In this document: piece by piece, positions 8,313 through 16,192 of the stretch | Layout of the letters: each line of letters opens with the position of its first letter | How positions within the stretch are numbered: the stretch's first letter is position 1 | From: Acetofilamentum sp. | GTDB lineage: Bacteria > Bacteroidota > Bacteroidia > Bacteroidales > DYOH01 | NCBI GenBank assembly: GCA_020720625.1 | Contig: DYOH01000006.1 | Span: 1 to 64,000 of the forward strand | DNA length: 64,000 nucleotides | Direction: 5' to 3' | Made by a program: the position numbers and the translations under genes | The notes under the pieces: generated by a model | The model's database searches: none | What the model was told of the DNA's origin: nothing | What the model saw: the letters and a program-made list of their open reading frames with translations, nothing else

Positions 8313-9197
8313 TTGAAAGCTCAGTTTTCATTGAAAGCAAACGACGGAATTGTATTTCTGTATTTGTTTATTTCGGGATTGTTTATCATTTTTCACCGTA
8401 GTCAGATACCGAATTTCCCTCAACTGATTATTTCGCGTGGAATAGGGTTTTTTATTATATTGATTTTATCCAGGGAGTTCGATAATCAAATACTTCGATT
8501 TCTTCGATATTTTTATCCTTTTGCATTTACCACATACTTTTATGGCGAAACGGGATTGTTTAATCAGGTTTTGTTTCCGCTGTTCGATTCTTTGCTGATA
8601 CGAGCCGATGAATGGATTTTTGGGTTTCAGCCGGCACTTATGTTCAGCCATGTTTTTCCGCAGTGTTGGTTTAGCGAACTCATGTATTTCAGTTATTTTT
8701 CTTTTTATCTGTTTATTTTTGGCTTTGCGCTATATAGTTATTTTCATAAAACGATAAATTTTGAAGCTGTTACTTTTCAAATTCTGTTTTCTTTATACTT
8801 TTTATATACGATGTTTTGGATTTTCCCTTCTGTAGGGCCTCAGTTTTTTTATCCCCCCGATTTTGCTTCCATGCCAGATAGCGGATGGTTTAGCAGCTTG
8901 CAGAAATGGGTACAACATATTGGAGAAACACCTACCGGGGCTTTTCCTAGCTCGCATATTGCCATTTCCTGGATTATCTTATCACTTCTTTGGCAACATA
9001 GCAAGACTGCTGCTTGTTTTGTGTTTCCTTTTGTGTTTTTGCTCACATTATCAACGGTGTATATTAAGGCGCATTATGTTGTTGATGTAATTGGAGGATT
9101 TGTATTTGTGCCTATTCTTTTGCGTATCTCGTATTTGCTTTATTATAAAATTAAACCTGCATTAATTACCAATTACCACCTATGGAAATTCAAATAA
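8313..9197 (+). CDS. PAP2-superfamily membrane phosphatase / AUR1-like lipid transferase
   Basis: A 294-residue integral membrane protein of the PAP2_3 type (phosphatidic acid phosphatase 2 / inositol-phosphoceramide synthase-like). Visible motifs are FPSVGP (171-176), the core PTGAFPSSHIAIS (207-219, His215) and AHYVVDVIGG (253-262, His254 and Asp258), which supply the phosphatase-type histidine pair. About six hydrophobic helices are seen (residues 12-28, 43-55, 122-142, 153-172, 232-250, 258-278). The start is TTG at 8313; no ATG occurs in frame before the conserved part. The reading frame overlaps the following GNAT gene by 16 bases, so the two are coupled. Substrate unknown: a lipid phosphate or a head-group transfer reaction is likely. 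Confidence 0.85.
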   Translation: MKAQFSLKANDGIVFLYLFISGLFIIFHRSQIPNFPQLIISRGIGFFIILILSREFDNQILRFLRYFYPFAFTTYFYGETGLFNQVLFPLFDSLLIRADEWIFGFQPALMFSHVFPQCWFSELMYFSYFSFYLFIFGFALYSYFHKTINFEAVTFQILFSLYFLYTMFWIFPSVGPQFFYPPDFASMPDSGWFSSLQKWVQHIGETPTGAFPSSHIAISWIILSLLWQHSKTAACFVFPFVFLLTLSTVYIKAHYVVDVIGGFVFVPILLRISYLLYYKIKPALITNYHLWKFK

Positions 9198-10297
9198 GAG
9201 CGGTTAAAAACCGTCGCGATCTTCGAACTTATATCTATTTGCCTGAAAAAATTCATCAAAACCATAAAAATTGGTTGCATCCTATTTACAGTGACGAGTG
9301 GACTTTCTATTCGCCCAAAAATAAAGTGTATTCTTATTCAGATACAATATTATTTCTGGCTTACGATGGCGGCAGGCCTGTAGGGCGGGTAATGGGGATT
9401 GTCAACAGAAAATACAACGAGGCAAACAATGTAAACCAGGCGCGCTTTTGTTTTTTAGAGTGTGAAAATAATAGGGCAATTAGCAAGGCTCTTTTGCAAA
9501 AGGTTGAAGAGTGGGCAAGGAGTAAGGGAATGGCCGAAATGGTGGGACCTTTTGGTTTTAGTGATAAAGAGCCGCAAGGTTTATTAATAGAAGGTTTTGA
9601 TGAACCTACAGTAATTGTTACAAACCATAGTTTTGCCTATCTCAAAGATTTTGTTGAACTTGAAGGCTATCTCCCGAAATTAGATTTGGTGCAATATAAA
9701 GTGCGCGTACCCGATGTAATGCCTGAGATATATAAACGTGCATCGGAACGCTCGGCAAAAAACGGCTATATCGTTAAAGAATTTACTAAGCGATCGGAAG
9801 TTAGGCCCTATATTCATCCGGTTTTTCATCTTATAAATCAAACATATACCCATATTTTTGGTTTTGCTGCCTTCGACGAGAAGGAAATGGATTTTTTTGC
9901 CAATCGCTATATTTATTTATTAGACCCGCGCCTTATAAAGGTGGTGGTAAATCCGCAAAACGAGCCTTTGGGTTTTGTGATAGCCATGCCCGATATTAGC
10001 GATGGTATAAGAAAAGCAAAAGGCAGGTTATTTCCATTTGGTATTATAAAGATTCTCCAATCGAGAAAGCACACATTACAGCTTAATTTGCTTTTGGGAG
10101 CTATAAAGCCGGAATTTAGGCACAAAGGGCTTGATACGCTAATGGCCATTAAAATGCTCGAAAGCGCTAAAGAACTTGGACTGGAAGTTATAGATTCGCA
10201 TTTAATTATGGAAGAAAACCGACCTATGCGCGCGGAAATGGAACGCCTGAGCGCCAAGATTTATAAAAGATACCGGGTTTATCAGAAGAAACTTTAA
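9182..10297 (+). CDS. GNAT-fold N-acyltransferase family protein
   Basis: A 371-residue protein of the long GNAT group common in Bacteroidota and related bacteria. The first acyltransferase-like lobe covers about residues 1-180 with GRPVGRVMGIVNRKYNE and VGPFGFSDKEPQG. The second covers about 200-370 with an acyl-CoA-like region (LLLGAIKPEFRHKGLDTLM). No membrane helix is present. Its start lies inside the end of the PAP2 gene, so both are expected to be made together and probably share a lipid pathway. Bacterial sphingolipid synthesis uses an acyltransferase unrelated to the eukaryotic ceramide synthase, so ceramide N-acylation is one possibility; that is inference from context only. Confidence 0.8.
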   Translation: MEIQIRAVKNRRDLRTYIYLPEKIHQNHKNWLHPIYSDEWTFYSPKNKVYSYSDTILFLAYDGGRPVGRVMGIVNRKYNEANNVNQARFCFLECENNRAISKALLQKVEEWARSKGMAEMVGPFGFSDKEPQGLLIEGFDEPTVIVTNHSFAYLKDFVELEGYLPKLDLVQYKVRVPDVMPEIYKRASERSAKNGYIVKEFTKRSEVRPYIHPVFHLINQTYTHIFGFAAFDEKEMDFFANRYIYLLDPRLIKVVVNPQNEPLGFVIAMPDISDGIRKAKGRLFPFGIIKILQSRKHTLQLNLLLGAIKPEFRHKGLDTLMAIKMLESAKELGLEVIDSHLIMEENRPMRAEMERLSAKIYKRYRVYQKKL

Positions 10298-10337
10298 GCA
10301 ACAAATCTTATTTGACTAATTGGTTCAGAAAAAAAAA

Positions 10338-10512
10338 TTAACCACATAGAAACATAGAACACATAGAAAGAAGAGCAAAAAAATTATGTGCCATACGTGT
10401 CTATGTGGTTCAAAAAAAATCGCTTATGTGGTTCAAAAAGAAAGAATTAACCACATAGAAACATAGAAACATAGAAACATAGAAAACATAGAAGGAAGAA
10501 CAAAAAAAATCG
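10338..10512. repeat. Intergenic repeat cluster built on TTAACCACATAGAAACATAGAA
   Basis: Two direct copies of ttaaccacatagaaacatag begin at 10338 and 10447. They are separated by two inverted pieces of the same core (ctatgtggttc at 10401-10411 and tatgtggttc at 10425-10434). The second copy continues into tandem acatagaa units. The string caaaaaaaatcgctt also occurs twice (from 10411 and from 10501). The repeats fill the gap between the convergent GNAT and NAPE-PLD-like genes. Similar intergenic repeats are scattered through many Bacteroidota genomes; no protein is encoded. Confidence 0.75.
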
Positions 10513-10534
10513 CTTTGTTTCTTCTGATATTTAG

Positions 10535-11644
10535 CTATTTCCACCATTGGGCAAATTCTTCCATGGGTTCTTTTATGGTGAAAATTCGTCCAATTTCCGG
10601 ACTGATTATCGGCATATTTAATTCTTTGGCTTTGGTGGTGGCTTTTTCAATAGGCTCTGTCCATCCGTGCAGGGCAAGTGTAAATGCACCCCAATGCACC
10701 GGCATCATATACTGGGCTTTGGCATCTATGGCGGCTTGCACACTTTCTTCGGGCAACATGTGTATGGCTTGCCACTGATGGTTATACTGGCCACATTCTA
10801 TAAAGGCCAGTTGGAATGGTCCGTATTTTTCACCAATTTCTTTAAAATGTGGTCCATAACCGCCGTCTCCACTAAAGTAAATGGCCGTTTCTTTGTGCTT
10901 GATTATCCATCCTCCCCATAATGTAGCATTTCTATCACTACCACGACCAGAGAAATGTTGCGAAGGAGTAAAGATAAATTGTAAACTATCGAACCATGTT
11001 TCCTGATACCATTGCAGAATCTCAATTTTATCTGGGGAGATTCCCCATCGCTTTAGGTGATTATCAACACCTATGGGAACATAAAATCTCTTGGTTTTGG
11101 CTTTTAGACTTAAAATCGTTTGATAATCCAAATGGTCGTAATGGTCGTGTGAAATTAATATGGCATCGATATTTGGCAATTCTTCGGCGCTAATGGGCAG
11201 CTCTTTACTGAATCTTTTGGTGCCTACAAAGCTAACAGGAGAGGGGCTTGGTTCCAACATGGGGTCGATGAGCAGCAATTTGCCGTTTATTTTTAGTAGC
11301 AGTGCCGAATGACCGAACCAAAGTATGTGGGTAAGACTGTTGTCTAAACTATCAATGGCTTCTTTACTAATTTTTTTGGTTAAAATGTTGGTTTTAGGTT
11401 TGCGCTCCACATCGTTTTTCATCATTTCGCGCATGAGCTTAGCTCCTTGCACATGCATTTCTGTAGGTATCTGGTTTTGGAACTGTCCATTTTGGTAATT
11501 TCCTGTTTTTTCGTACTGAGCGATTTGCGATTTATTGGCTTTGCCACCAAATACCGGATTTATTCTGAGAAATAGCATGGTACTTATTGCCATGAAGAAG
11601 AGAAAGACGCTAATATAAATTACTATCATTTTTAGTTTTTTCAT
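10535..11644 (-). CDS. NAPE-PLD/UlaG-like metallo-beta-lactamase-fold hydrolase
   Basis: A 369-residue protein with an N-terminal membrane anchor or signal segment (about residues 6-26) and a zinc hydrolase domain. The metal motif HDHYDH is at 166-171 (His166, His168, Asp170, His171). Blocks typical of the N-acyl-phosphatidylethanolamine phospholipase D-like group are WFGHSALLLKINGKLLLIDP (109-128), FTPSQHFSGRG, FSGDGGYG and MPVHWGAFTLALHGW. These supply the remaining metal-binding histidines and aspartate. The N-terminal segment should place the domain at the membrane facing the periplasm. A phosphodiester bond in a lipid is a plausible substrate, but family members are diverse. It faces the PAP2/GNAT pair across the repeat cluster. 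Confidence 0.88.
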   Translation of the reverse strand: MKKLKMIVIYISVFLFFMAISTMLFLRINPVFGGKANKSQIAQYEKTGNYQNGQFQNQIPTEMHVQGAKLMREMMKNDVERKPKTNILTKKISKEAIDSLDNSLTHILWFGHSALLLKINGKLLLIDPMLEPSPSPVSFVGTKRFSKELPISAEELPNIDAILISHDHYDHLDYQTILSLKAKTKRFYVPIGVDNHLKRWGISPDKIEILQWYQETWFDSLQFIFTPSQHFSGRGSDRNATLWGGWIIKHKETAIYFSGDGGYGPHFKEIGEKYGPFQLAFIECGQYNHQWQAIHMLPEESVQAAIDAKAQYMMPVHWGAFTLALHGWTEPIEKATTKAKELNMPIISPEIGRIFTIKEPMEEFAQWWK

Positions 11645-11944
11645 TGGGTTTATAGTTCGTTTTAAAGTGCCAAAATAGAAATTCTTATTTTCTTGATTGG
11701 GTTTAATATATTCATTTTAAGCTTATTTCACATACCATCATTTTTATTAACCAAATATTTTAAAAATATAATAGTAAGGAGTAGCTCTATTTATCTATAG
11801 ATTTTTATAGTTTTGTTTTGAATTTGTAAGCCAAAATAATTTTTTGAGATTTTTTTCTACCTCTTTAGAAACAATATTAATTGGAAATCAAAATATGTTT
11901 GTCATTTAATTGCTTGAAAATAAATAAAACAATAATCCTTAGCT
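11645..11944. other. Intergenic gap between divergent genes
   Basis: 300 bp of AT-rich DNA that should contain the divergent promoters of the NAPE-PLD-like gene and the HAMP sensor. A TAGTTTTG box at 11808-11815 matches TAnnTTTG, but no properly spaced upstream TTTG was found. Nothing else is seen. Confidence 0.45.
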
Positions 11945-12700
11945 ATGAAAAAACTAAAGAACAAGATATTTGCTAGTTTTATGTTGTTGGTTATGATGTT
12001 GGCGCTTGCCGGAGTAATTTCTATCGTCGAGTTTCGGTGGTTAATTAATTCTTTGCACGGATTAGTAGAGGATAATTATAAATCTATAGAGGCCAGTAAA
12101 ACTATGCTCGAAGCGCTGGAGAGAGAAGATAGCGGTATTTTATTGGTGCTTTTAGGCGAAATGGAATCCGGACGAAAAATATTTTTTGCTGCCGATAGTG
12201 CATTTATTGCGGCCTTATCTATCGCTAAAAATAATCTTACAGAACCAAACGAAAATGCTTATATTCAATCTATTGAAGATAACTACTTGTTGTATAAGAA
12301 TTTTTGGAATAAACCTTTGCTACAAACCGATAAGGAAGCCAGTATTTTGTGGTATCAAAATACTGTTCATCATCAGTTTAGCGAAACTAAGCGAAGTATT
12401 AACGATCTAATGAATCTGAATCAATCGAGTATGTACGAAAATGCTACTCATTTGAGAGAGAGAAGTCGCAGAGCTATGATGCCCGGGATTGTGGCCATTA
12501 TTTCTGCCGTTATCTTTTCTTTTGTTCTCCATTTTTTTATTAATCGATATTTTGTTAAACCAATTATTGATTTGGCCATGGCTGTTAAGGCATTTAGACC
12601 CGAGGATAAGATTTTAAGAACGAAAATAAATTCTAAAGATGAAATTAAGCAGTTAGAAGAAGCCATTAATCATCAATTAAATAGTATAGTTACCAAATAG
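11945..12700 (+). CDS. Membrane sensor with four-helix-bundle and HAMP domain, no output domain
   Basis: A 251-residue protein laid out like the front half of a sensor kinase or chemoreceptor: membrane helix 1 (about residues 10-30), a periplasmic helical segment (about 31-172) that looks like a four-helix-bundle sensor, membrane helix 2 (about 177-197) ending FFINRYFVKP, and a HAMP domain (about 198-248) with the usual Pro and a late Glu (DEIKQLEEAINHQL). It stops a few residues after HAMP, so kinase, methyl-accepting or cyclase output is missing. The downstream DNA does not continue one. It may act through a partner; TrkH lies 85 bp downstream in the same direction. Confidence 0.82.
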   Translation: MKKLKNKIFASFMLLVMMLALAGVISIVEFRWLINSLHGLVEDNYKSIEASKTMLEALEREDSGILLVLLGEMESGRKIFFAADSAFIAALSIAKNNLTEPNENAYIQSIEDNYLLYKNFWNKPLLQTDKEASILWYQNTVHHQFSETKRSINDLMNLNQSSMYENATHLRERSRRAMMPGIVAIISAVIFSFVLHFFINRYFVKPIIDLAMAVKAFRPEDKILRTKINSKDEIKQLEEAINHQLNSIVTK

Positions 12701-12785
12701 TATCGGTAGTATGAATATTTGGTACAAAAAGCTTTTTTGAAAAATAAAAGTTACTGATTTATAGTGTATTAAAAATATTTGCCAG

Positions 12786-14219
12786 ATGAAACCCGAAATT
12801 ATTATTAAGCATTTAGGATATGTGTTGTTTTTAAACGGAATTTTTTTGTTTATTTCGTTTTTAATCTCTGCCTATTTAAACGAAACCAGCTCTATTCCTT
12901 TGTTGTACAGTGCCTTTATTTGTGGAATTTTTGGATTGTTTCCGGTTTTGTTTGTCGAACGTACAGAAAATATTATCTTCGAAGAAGGTCTGGTTATAGT
13001 GGTTTTGGGGTGGTTTATGACTTGTGTAGCCGGAATGCTGCCTTATTTAATGTGGGGCGGAGAATTTACCTTGGCAAATGCGTGGTTTGAGAGTGTTTCG
13101 GGCTTCACTACCACCGGAGCTACCGTTTTAAACGATATTGAAGCTTTACCAAAAGGATTGCTTTTTTGGCGTTCTTCCACGCATTGGATTGGCGGTATTG
13201 GCATTATCATTTTCGTATTGTTGATATTACCGCAATCGAAAGGTGCCCGAATCAATATATTTCATACCGAAGTATCTGATTTATCTAAAATGAATTTTCG
13301 TTTCAGGGCTCGCAAAATTATTCAAATTCTTGCGCTTATCTATTTAAGCCTTACGGTTTTAGAAACAGCGTTTTTGATGATGGCAGGTATGTCGTTTTTC
13401 GATGCCGTAAACCATTCTTTTGCCACAGTTGCCACTGGTGGTTTTTCTACAAAAAATTTGAGTGTGGCTGCTTACGATAGTTTAACCATAGAAATTATTA
13501 TTATGGTTTTTATGGTGCTTAGCGGGATTCATTTTGGTATTATTTTTAATACAGTTAGTTTAAAATCAAATAACATTTTTACTTCATCCTTGGTTAGGGC
13601 TTTTGTTTTTGTAATGTTTGTTGGTATTATTGTTATCAGCATAAAGCTTTACCTTTCTGGAATGTTTAGTTTTCCTAATGCCTTGAGGTATGCGTCGTTT
13701 CAGGTAATTTCTTTGGGCACTACCACCGGATTTGCCACTATTGATACTGCTAATTGGCCTATTTTTACTCAGATAGTGCTCATTTATTTTACAATACAAT
13801 GCGCCATGACTGGTTCTACTTCGGGCGGATTAAAGTTCGACAGGGTATATATTCTGTTCAAATCTATTGGTAAGCAAGTTCGCCTTTTAAAACATCCAAG
13901 AGGGGTATTTGTCGTTAAAATTAACGATAAGCCTGTGGATGAAAAACTGGAATATCAAACTTTGGTTTTTGTGGTTCTTTATGTAGTTACTTTTTTTACA
14001 AGCACTTTTATTCTTACAGCACTCGACGTGGATGCGATGACTGCTTTTTCTGCATCTATTGCTACCATTGGAAATGTAGGTCCCGGTTTCGAAAACGTTA
14101 GTTCTCTGGGTAATTTTTCTACAATCCCTGATTTGGGGAAATATGTGCTTAGTGGAAATATGTTTTTAGGGAGGTTAGAAATTTTTAATATCCTTGCATT
14201 ATTTAGCTTAAAAAATTAG
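12786..14219 (+). CDS. TrkH-family potassium uptake protein
   Basis: A 477-residue inner-membrane transporter with the four pore loops expected of Trk/Ktr/HKT subunits: SGFTTTGATV (about 105-114), VATGGFST, LGTTTGFAT and ATIGNVGPG. Each contains the filter glycine. The HWIGGIGI segment after the first pore and the TGSTSGGLKFDR segment are family hallmarks. TrkH normally works with the cytosolic gating subunit TrkA, which is not encoded in this window and is probably elsewhere. It is followed after 9 bp by the pentapeptide-repeat gene, so these two are likely co-transcribed. Confidence 0.93.
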   Translation: MKPEIIIKHLGYVLFLNGIFLFISFLISAYLNETSSIPLLYSAFICGIFGLFPVLFVERTENIIFEEGLVIVVLGWFMTCVAGMLPYLMWGGEFTLANAWFESVSGFTTTGATVLNDIEALPKGLLFWRSSTHWIGGIGIIIFVLLILPQSKGARINIFHTEVSDLSKMNFRFRARKIIQILALIYLSLTVLETAFLMMAGMSFFDAVNHSFATVATGGFSTKNLSVAAYDSLTIEIIIMVFMVLSGIHFGIIFNTVSLKSNNIFTSSLVRAFVFVMFVGIIVISIKLYLSGMFSFPNALRYASFQVISLGTTTGFATIDTANWPIFTQIVLIYFTIQCAMTGSTSGGLKFDRVYILFKSIGKQVRLLKHPRGVFVVKINDKPVDEKLEYQTLVFVVLYVVTFFTSTFILTALDVDAMTAFSASIATIGNVGPGFENVSSLGNFSTIPDLGKYVLSGNMFLGRLEIFNILALFSLKN

Positions 14220-14228
14220 ATAAAATAT

Positions 14229-14801
14229 ATGGATGTTGATTATATAGATAACCAGAATTTTTTTCAATCTGATTTCTCTGCTACTGATTTTTCCGGCAAA
14301 ATTTATGATGATTGTGTATTTACGCAATGCAATTTTGAAAAGGCTAATTTAGCTGGGGCTCGTTTTGTTTCTTGTCGTTTTGTAGATTCTAATCTTAGTT
14401 TGGCTAATCTAAACCAAACCATTTTTAGTGATGTTTTGTTCGAAAATTGTAAAATGCTTGGTTTGCTTTTTAACCAATGCCACAATTCGGGTATTTCGTT
14501 TCGATTTAAGCATTGCCGGCTCGATCAATCTGTATTCTCGGGCTTAAAACTAAAGAAAATGCATTTTCCGTTTTGTTCTCTAAAGGATGTTGATTTTGAA
14601 GATTGCGACATCTCGGATGCATTTTTTGAAGAATGTGATTTAAGCAATGCAGTATTTGAAAACACCAATCTCGAAAAGGCCGATTTTCGATCTGCTAGGT
14701 TTTATCGGATTCATCCGGAAAGGAATAAAATTAAAAATGCATTTTTTTCCTGGCCTATGCTCATGGGACTTTTGGAATACTATCAAATTAAAATTGAATA
14801 G
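14229..14801 (+). CDS. Pentapeptide-repeat protein
   Basis: A 190-residue cytosolic protein made of A(D/N)LXX-type pentapeptides from about residue 15 to 155 (for example CNFEKANLAGARF, CDLSNAVFENTNLEKADF), which fold into a right-handed quadrilateral beta helix. The C-terminal segment RNKIKNAFFSWPMLMGLLEY resembles the helical cap of Qnr-like proteins that bind DNA gyrase. Chromosomal members of this type are common and most have no tested role, so gyrase protection is only one possibility. It sits 9 bp after trkH, most likely in the same transcript. Confidence 0.88.
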   Translation: MDVDYIDNQNFFQSDFSATDFSGKIYDDCVFTQCNFEKANLAGARFVSCRFVDSNLSLANLNQTIFSDVLFENCKMLGLLFNQCHNSGISFRFKHCRLDQSVFSGLKLKKMHFPFCSLKDVDFEDCDISDAFFEECDLSNAVFENTNLEKADFRSARFYRIHPERNKIKNAFFSWPMLMGLLEYYQIKIE

Positions 14802-14985
14802 CATGCTACGGTAATAAGCGTATTATACCTAATTGTGCTTATGCCTTCTACTAATGCCCAAAACAATACTGAGCATTTCGTTGTTCTACTTTCCAGAAAG
14901 TGCGCAGTTACAGGCTATCCAAATCCATAGGTATTATCCAAAGTTTGTTCTAATATTTTAAAAATTGTTTAGAATAATCAGATAA

Positions 14986-15711
14986 TTATACTATTGGTTT
15001 TATTCCTTGAATATCTCCAATGAGAAATGTATGTTTACCTTTAGCTGCAATTTCTCGAATTGTTTCAAGATACTGCATAAACTGAATACTTGGGTCGTTT
15101 TTTACTAATTCGGCAGCATTTTTAAGTGCTCTGGCTGCGGCTACTGTTGTTCTTGCGTTTTCTAAATCGGCTTTGGCTTTAATTTTGGCTTCTAAATGTT
15201 TGGCAAAAAGCTCTTGGATATTTTTTGGGAAATTGATGTCCTTTATTTGGGCTTGCTCAATTACAATTCCTAATTTTGCTACACTTTCGGTAAGTTCGTT
15301 GTTGGTTATTTCGGAGAGCGAATCGCGCGATTCCATCATGCTTTCGCTATCTATTTGGCCAATTTTTTTACGCACAGCTACTTGTACAAGGTGGTAAAGA
15401 TGCGAAACTGCATCAGAAATAATGTAAGAAATAGGTCGGTCTAATGGAAATTTCGTCAGAAATAATTCCGGATTATCTATTCGATATACCAATCCGGCCG
15501 AAAAACGTAGTGCAATATTATCCTTTGTAAGGGCTTCCTGGCCTATCAGACTTATGAAGCTCGATGTTGTTGGCACAGTTATTAGCATTAGTTCTTTTTT
15601 AAAATCGAAATAGCGGTAAATACCGGGTTCAAGTTTTTGTTGAAATTGATTTTTTTTGTATAAAAAACCTATAGTATTGGGTTTTACGTCGAATATTTTT
15701 CTATATTTCAT
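14986..15711 (-). CDS. Slipin/SPFH (band 7) family protein lacking an N-terminal membrane helix
   Basis: A 241-residue SPFH-domain protein. The domain covers about residues 5-175 (VKPNTIGFLYKKNQF, LEPGIYRYFDF, QEALTKDNIALRFSAGLVYRI) and is followed by an Ala/Lys/Glu-rich helix (HLEAKIKAKADLENARTTVA) typical of slipins and stomatins, which form membrane-associated oligomers. I start it at the ATG at 15711. The frame stays open upstream through an ATG at 15747 and into the mobile element at 15752-15882, but those residues have no family resemblance. The usual hydrophobic N-terminal anchor is missing in every possible start, which is unusual and suggests peripheral membrane binding or another anchor. 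Confidence 0.85.
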   Translation of the reverse strand: MKYRKIFDVKPNTIGFLYKKNQFQQKLEPGIYRYFDFKKELMLITVPTTSSFISLIGQEALTKDNIALRFSAGLVYRIDNPELFLTKFPLDRPISYIISDAVSHLYHLVQVAVRKKIGQIDSESMMESRDSLSEITNNELTESVAKLGIVIEQAQIKDINFPKNIQELFAKHLEAKIKAKADLENARTTVAAARALKNAAELVKNDPSIQFMQYLETIREIAAKGKHTFLIGDIQGIKPIV

Positions 15712-15751
15712 GTGGGTAAATTTTAGAATTTTATATTTTGTGTGCATTATT

Positions 15752-15882
15752 GAGTTCAGTCTAAAAAGATTGAAAAAATGATTATACCCCTGCCAGCGTT
15801 TTCTTAATTGACTTATAAACTGTTTAGTACAATTACAGCATTTTATAAAAATCAACGCTGGCAGGGTTTTTAGACCGGACTC
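15752..15882 (+). mobile_element. MITE-like element, full copy with 6-bp target duplication
   Basis: 131 bp, nearly identical to the copy at 8052: one internal change (caattac for cagttac) and a two-base change in the right end (gaccggactc). It is flanked by a perfect direct repeat ATTATT (15746-15751 and 15883-15888). It lies 40 bp upstream of the slipin start, so it separates that gene from its former upstream DNA. Confidence 0.9.
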
Positions 15883-15920
15883 ATTATTTATTTAGCCATT
15901 TTTTTGTGATGCATTTTTTT

Positions 15921-16192
15921 CTGGCTTTCGAAAGTCGAAAGGAGAAAAACCATCTATTTTAGGGGAGACATTCTTGAGCAGGTTCAATTTTTGAACATGC
16001 GGTATCCGAATGTCTGCATACCGGAAATAAATTTGGGTCTAACCCAGTTTTTCGCCTTTCTTTTTCAGATTAACATTCTGGAGCAGATTTTTGTCTGCGT
16101 TGCAACCATTGCAATCGAAAGATTCGAACTTTCTTGGAACTTACCTGCGCTATACCCTGTTTGAAGTAAGTTCCTGAGTAAACAGGTGGCGC
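15921..16192. ncRNA. Candidate structured RNA with two pseudoknots, strand undecided
   Basis: Gene-free and less AT-rich than other gaps, this stretch is packed with complementary segments. Pseudoknot I: AGACATTC (15966-15973) with GAATGTCT (16008-16015), enclosing a hairpin GTTCAA/TTGAAC (15982-15996), while CGGTAT (16000-16005) pairs outside with ATACCG (16018-16023). Hairpins follow at 16034-16046, 16083-16098, 16100-16114 and 16117-16133. Pseudoknot II: GGAACTTAC (16136-16144) with GTAAGTTCC (16166-16174), crossed by CCTGTTT (16156-16162) with AAACAGG (16180-16186), extended by GCGC at 16147-16150 and 16189-16192. I do not recognise the family; it is not tmRNA, RNase P or SRP RNA by their conserved sequences. 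It ends at the stop codon of the DUF2461 gene. Confidence 0.45.

Noticed and set aside
12786..14801. trkH plus pentapeptide gene as a complete potassium uptake operon
   Set aside because: No TrkA or other gating subunit is encoded here, so only TrkH can be called.
14986..15855. Slipin reading frame starting inside the mobile element (289 residues)
   Set aside because: The first 48 residues come from the element and its flank and have no SPFH resemblance; the ATG at 15711 starts exactly at the conserved part.
16117..16133. T-arm-like hairpin on the minus strand suggesting a tRNA or tmRNA
   Set aside because: The stem GAAAG/CTTTC with loop TTCGAAT fits, but no matching acceptor stem, D arm or anticodon arm is present, and the required upstream part would lie inside the DUF2461 gene.
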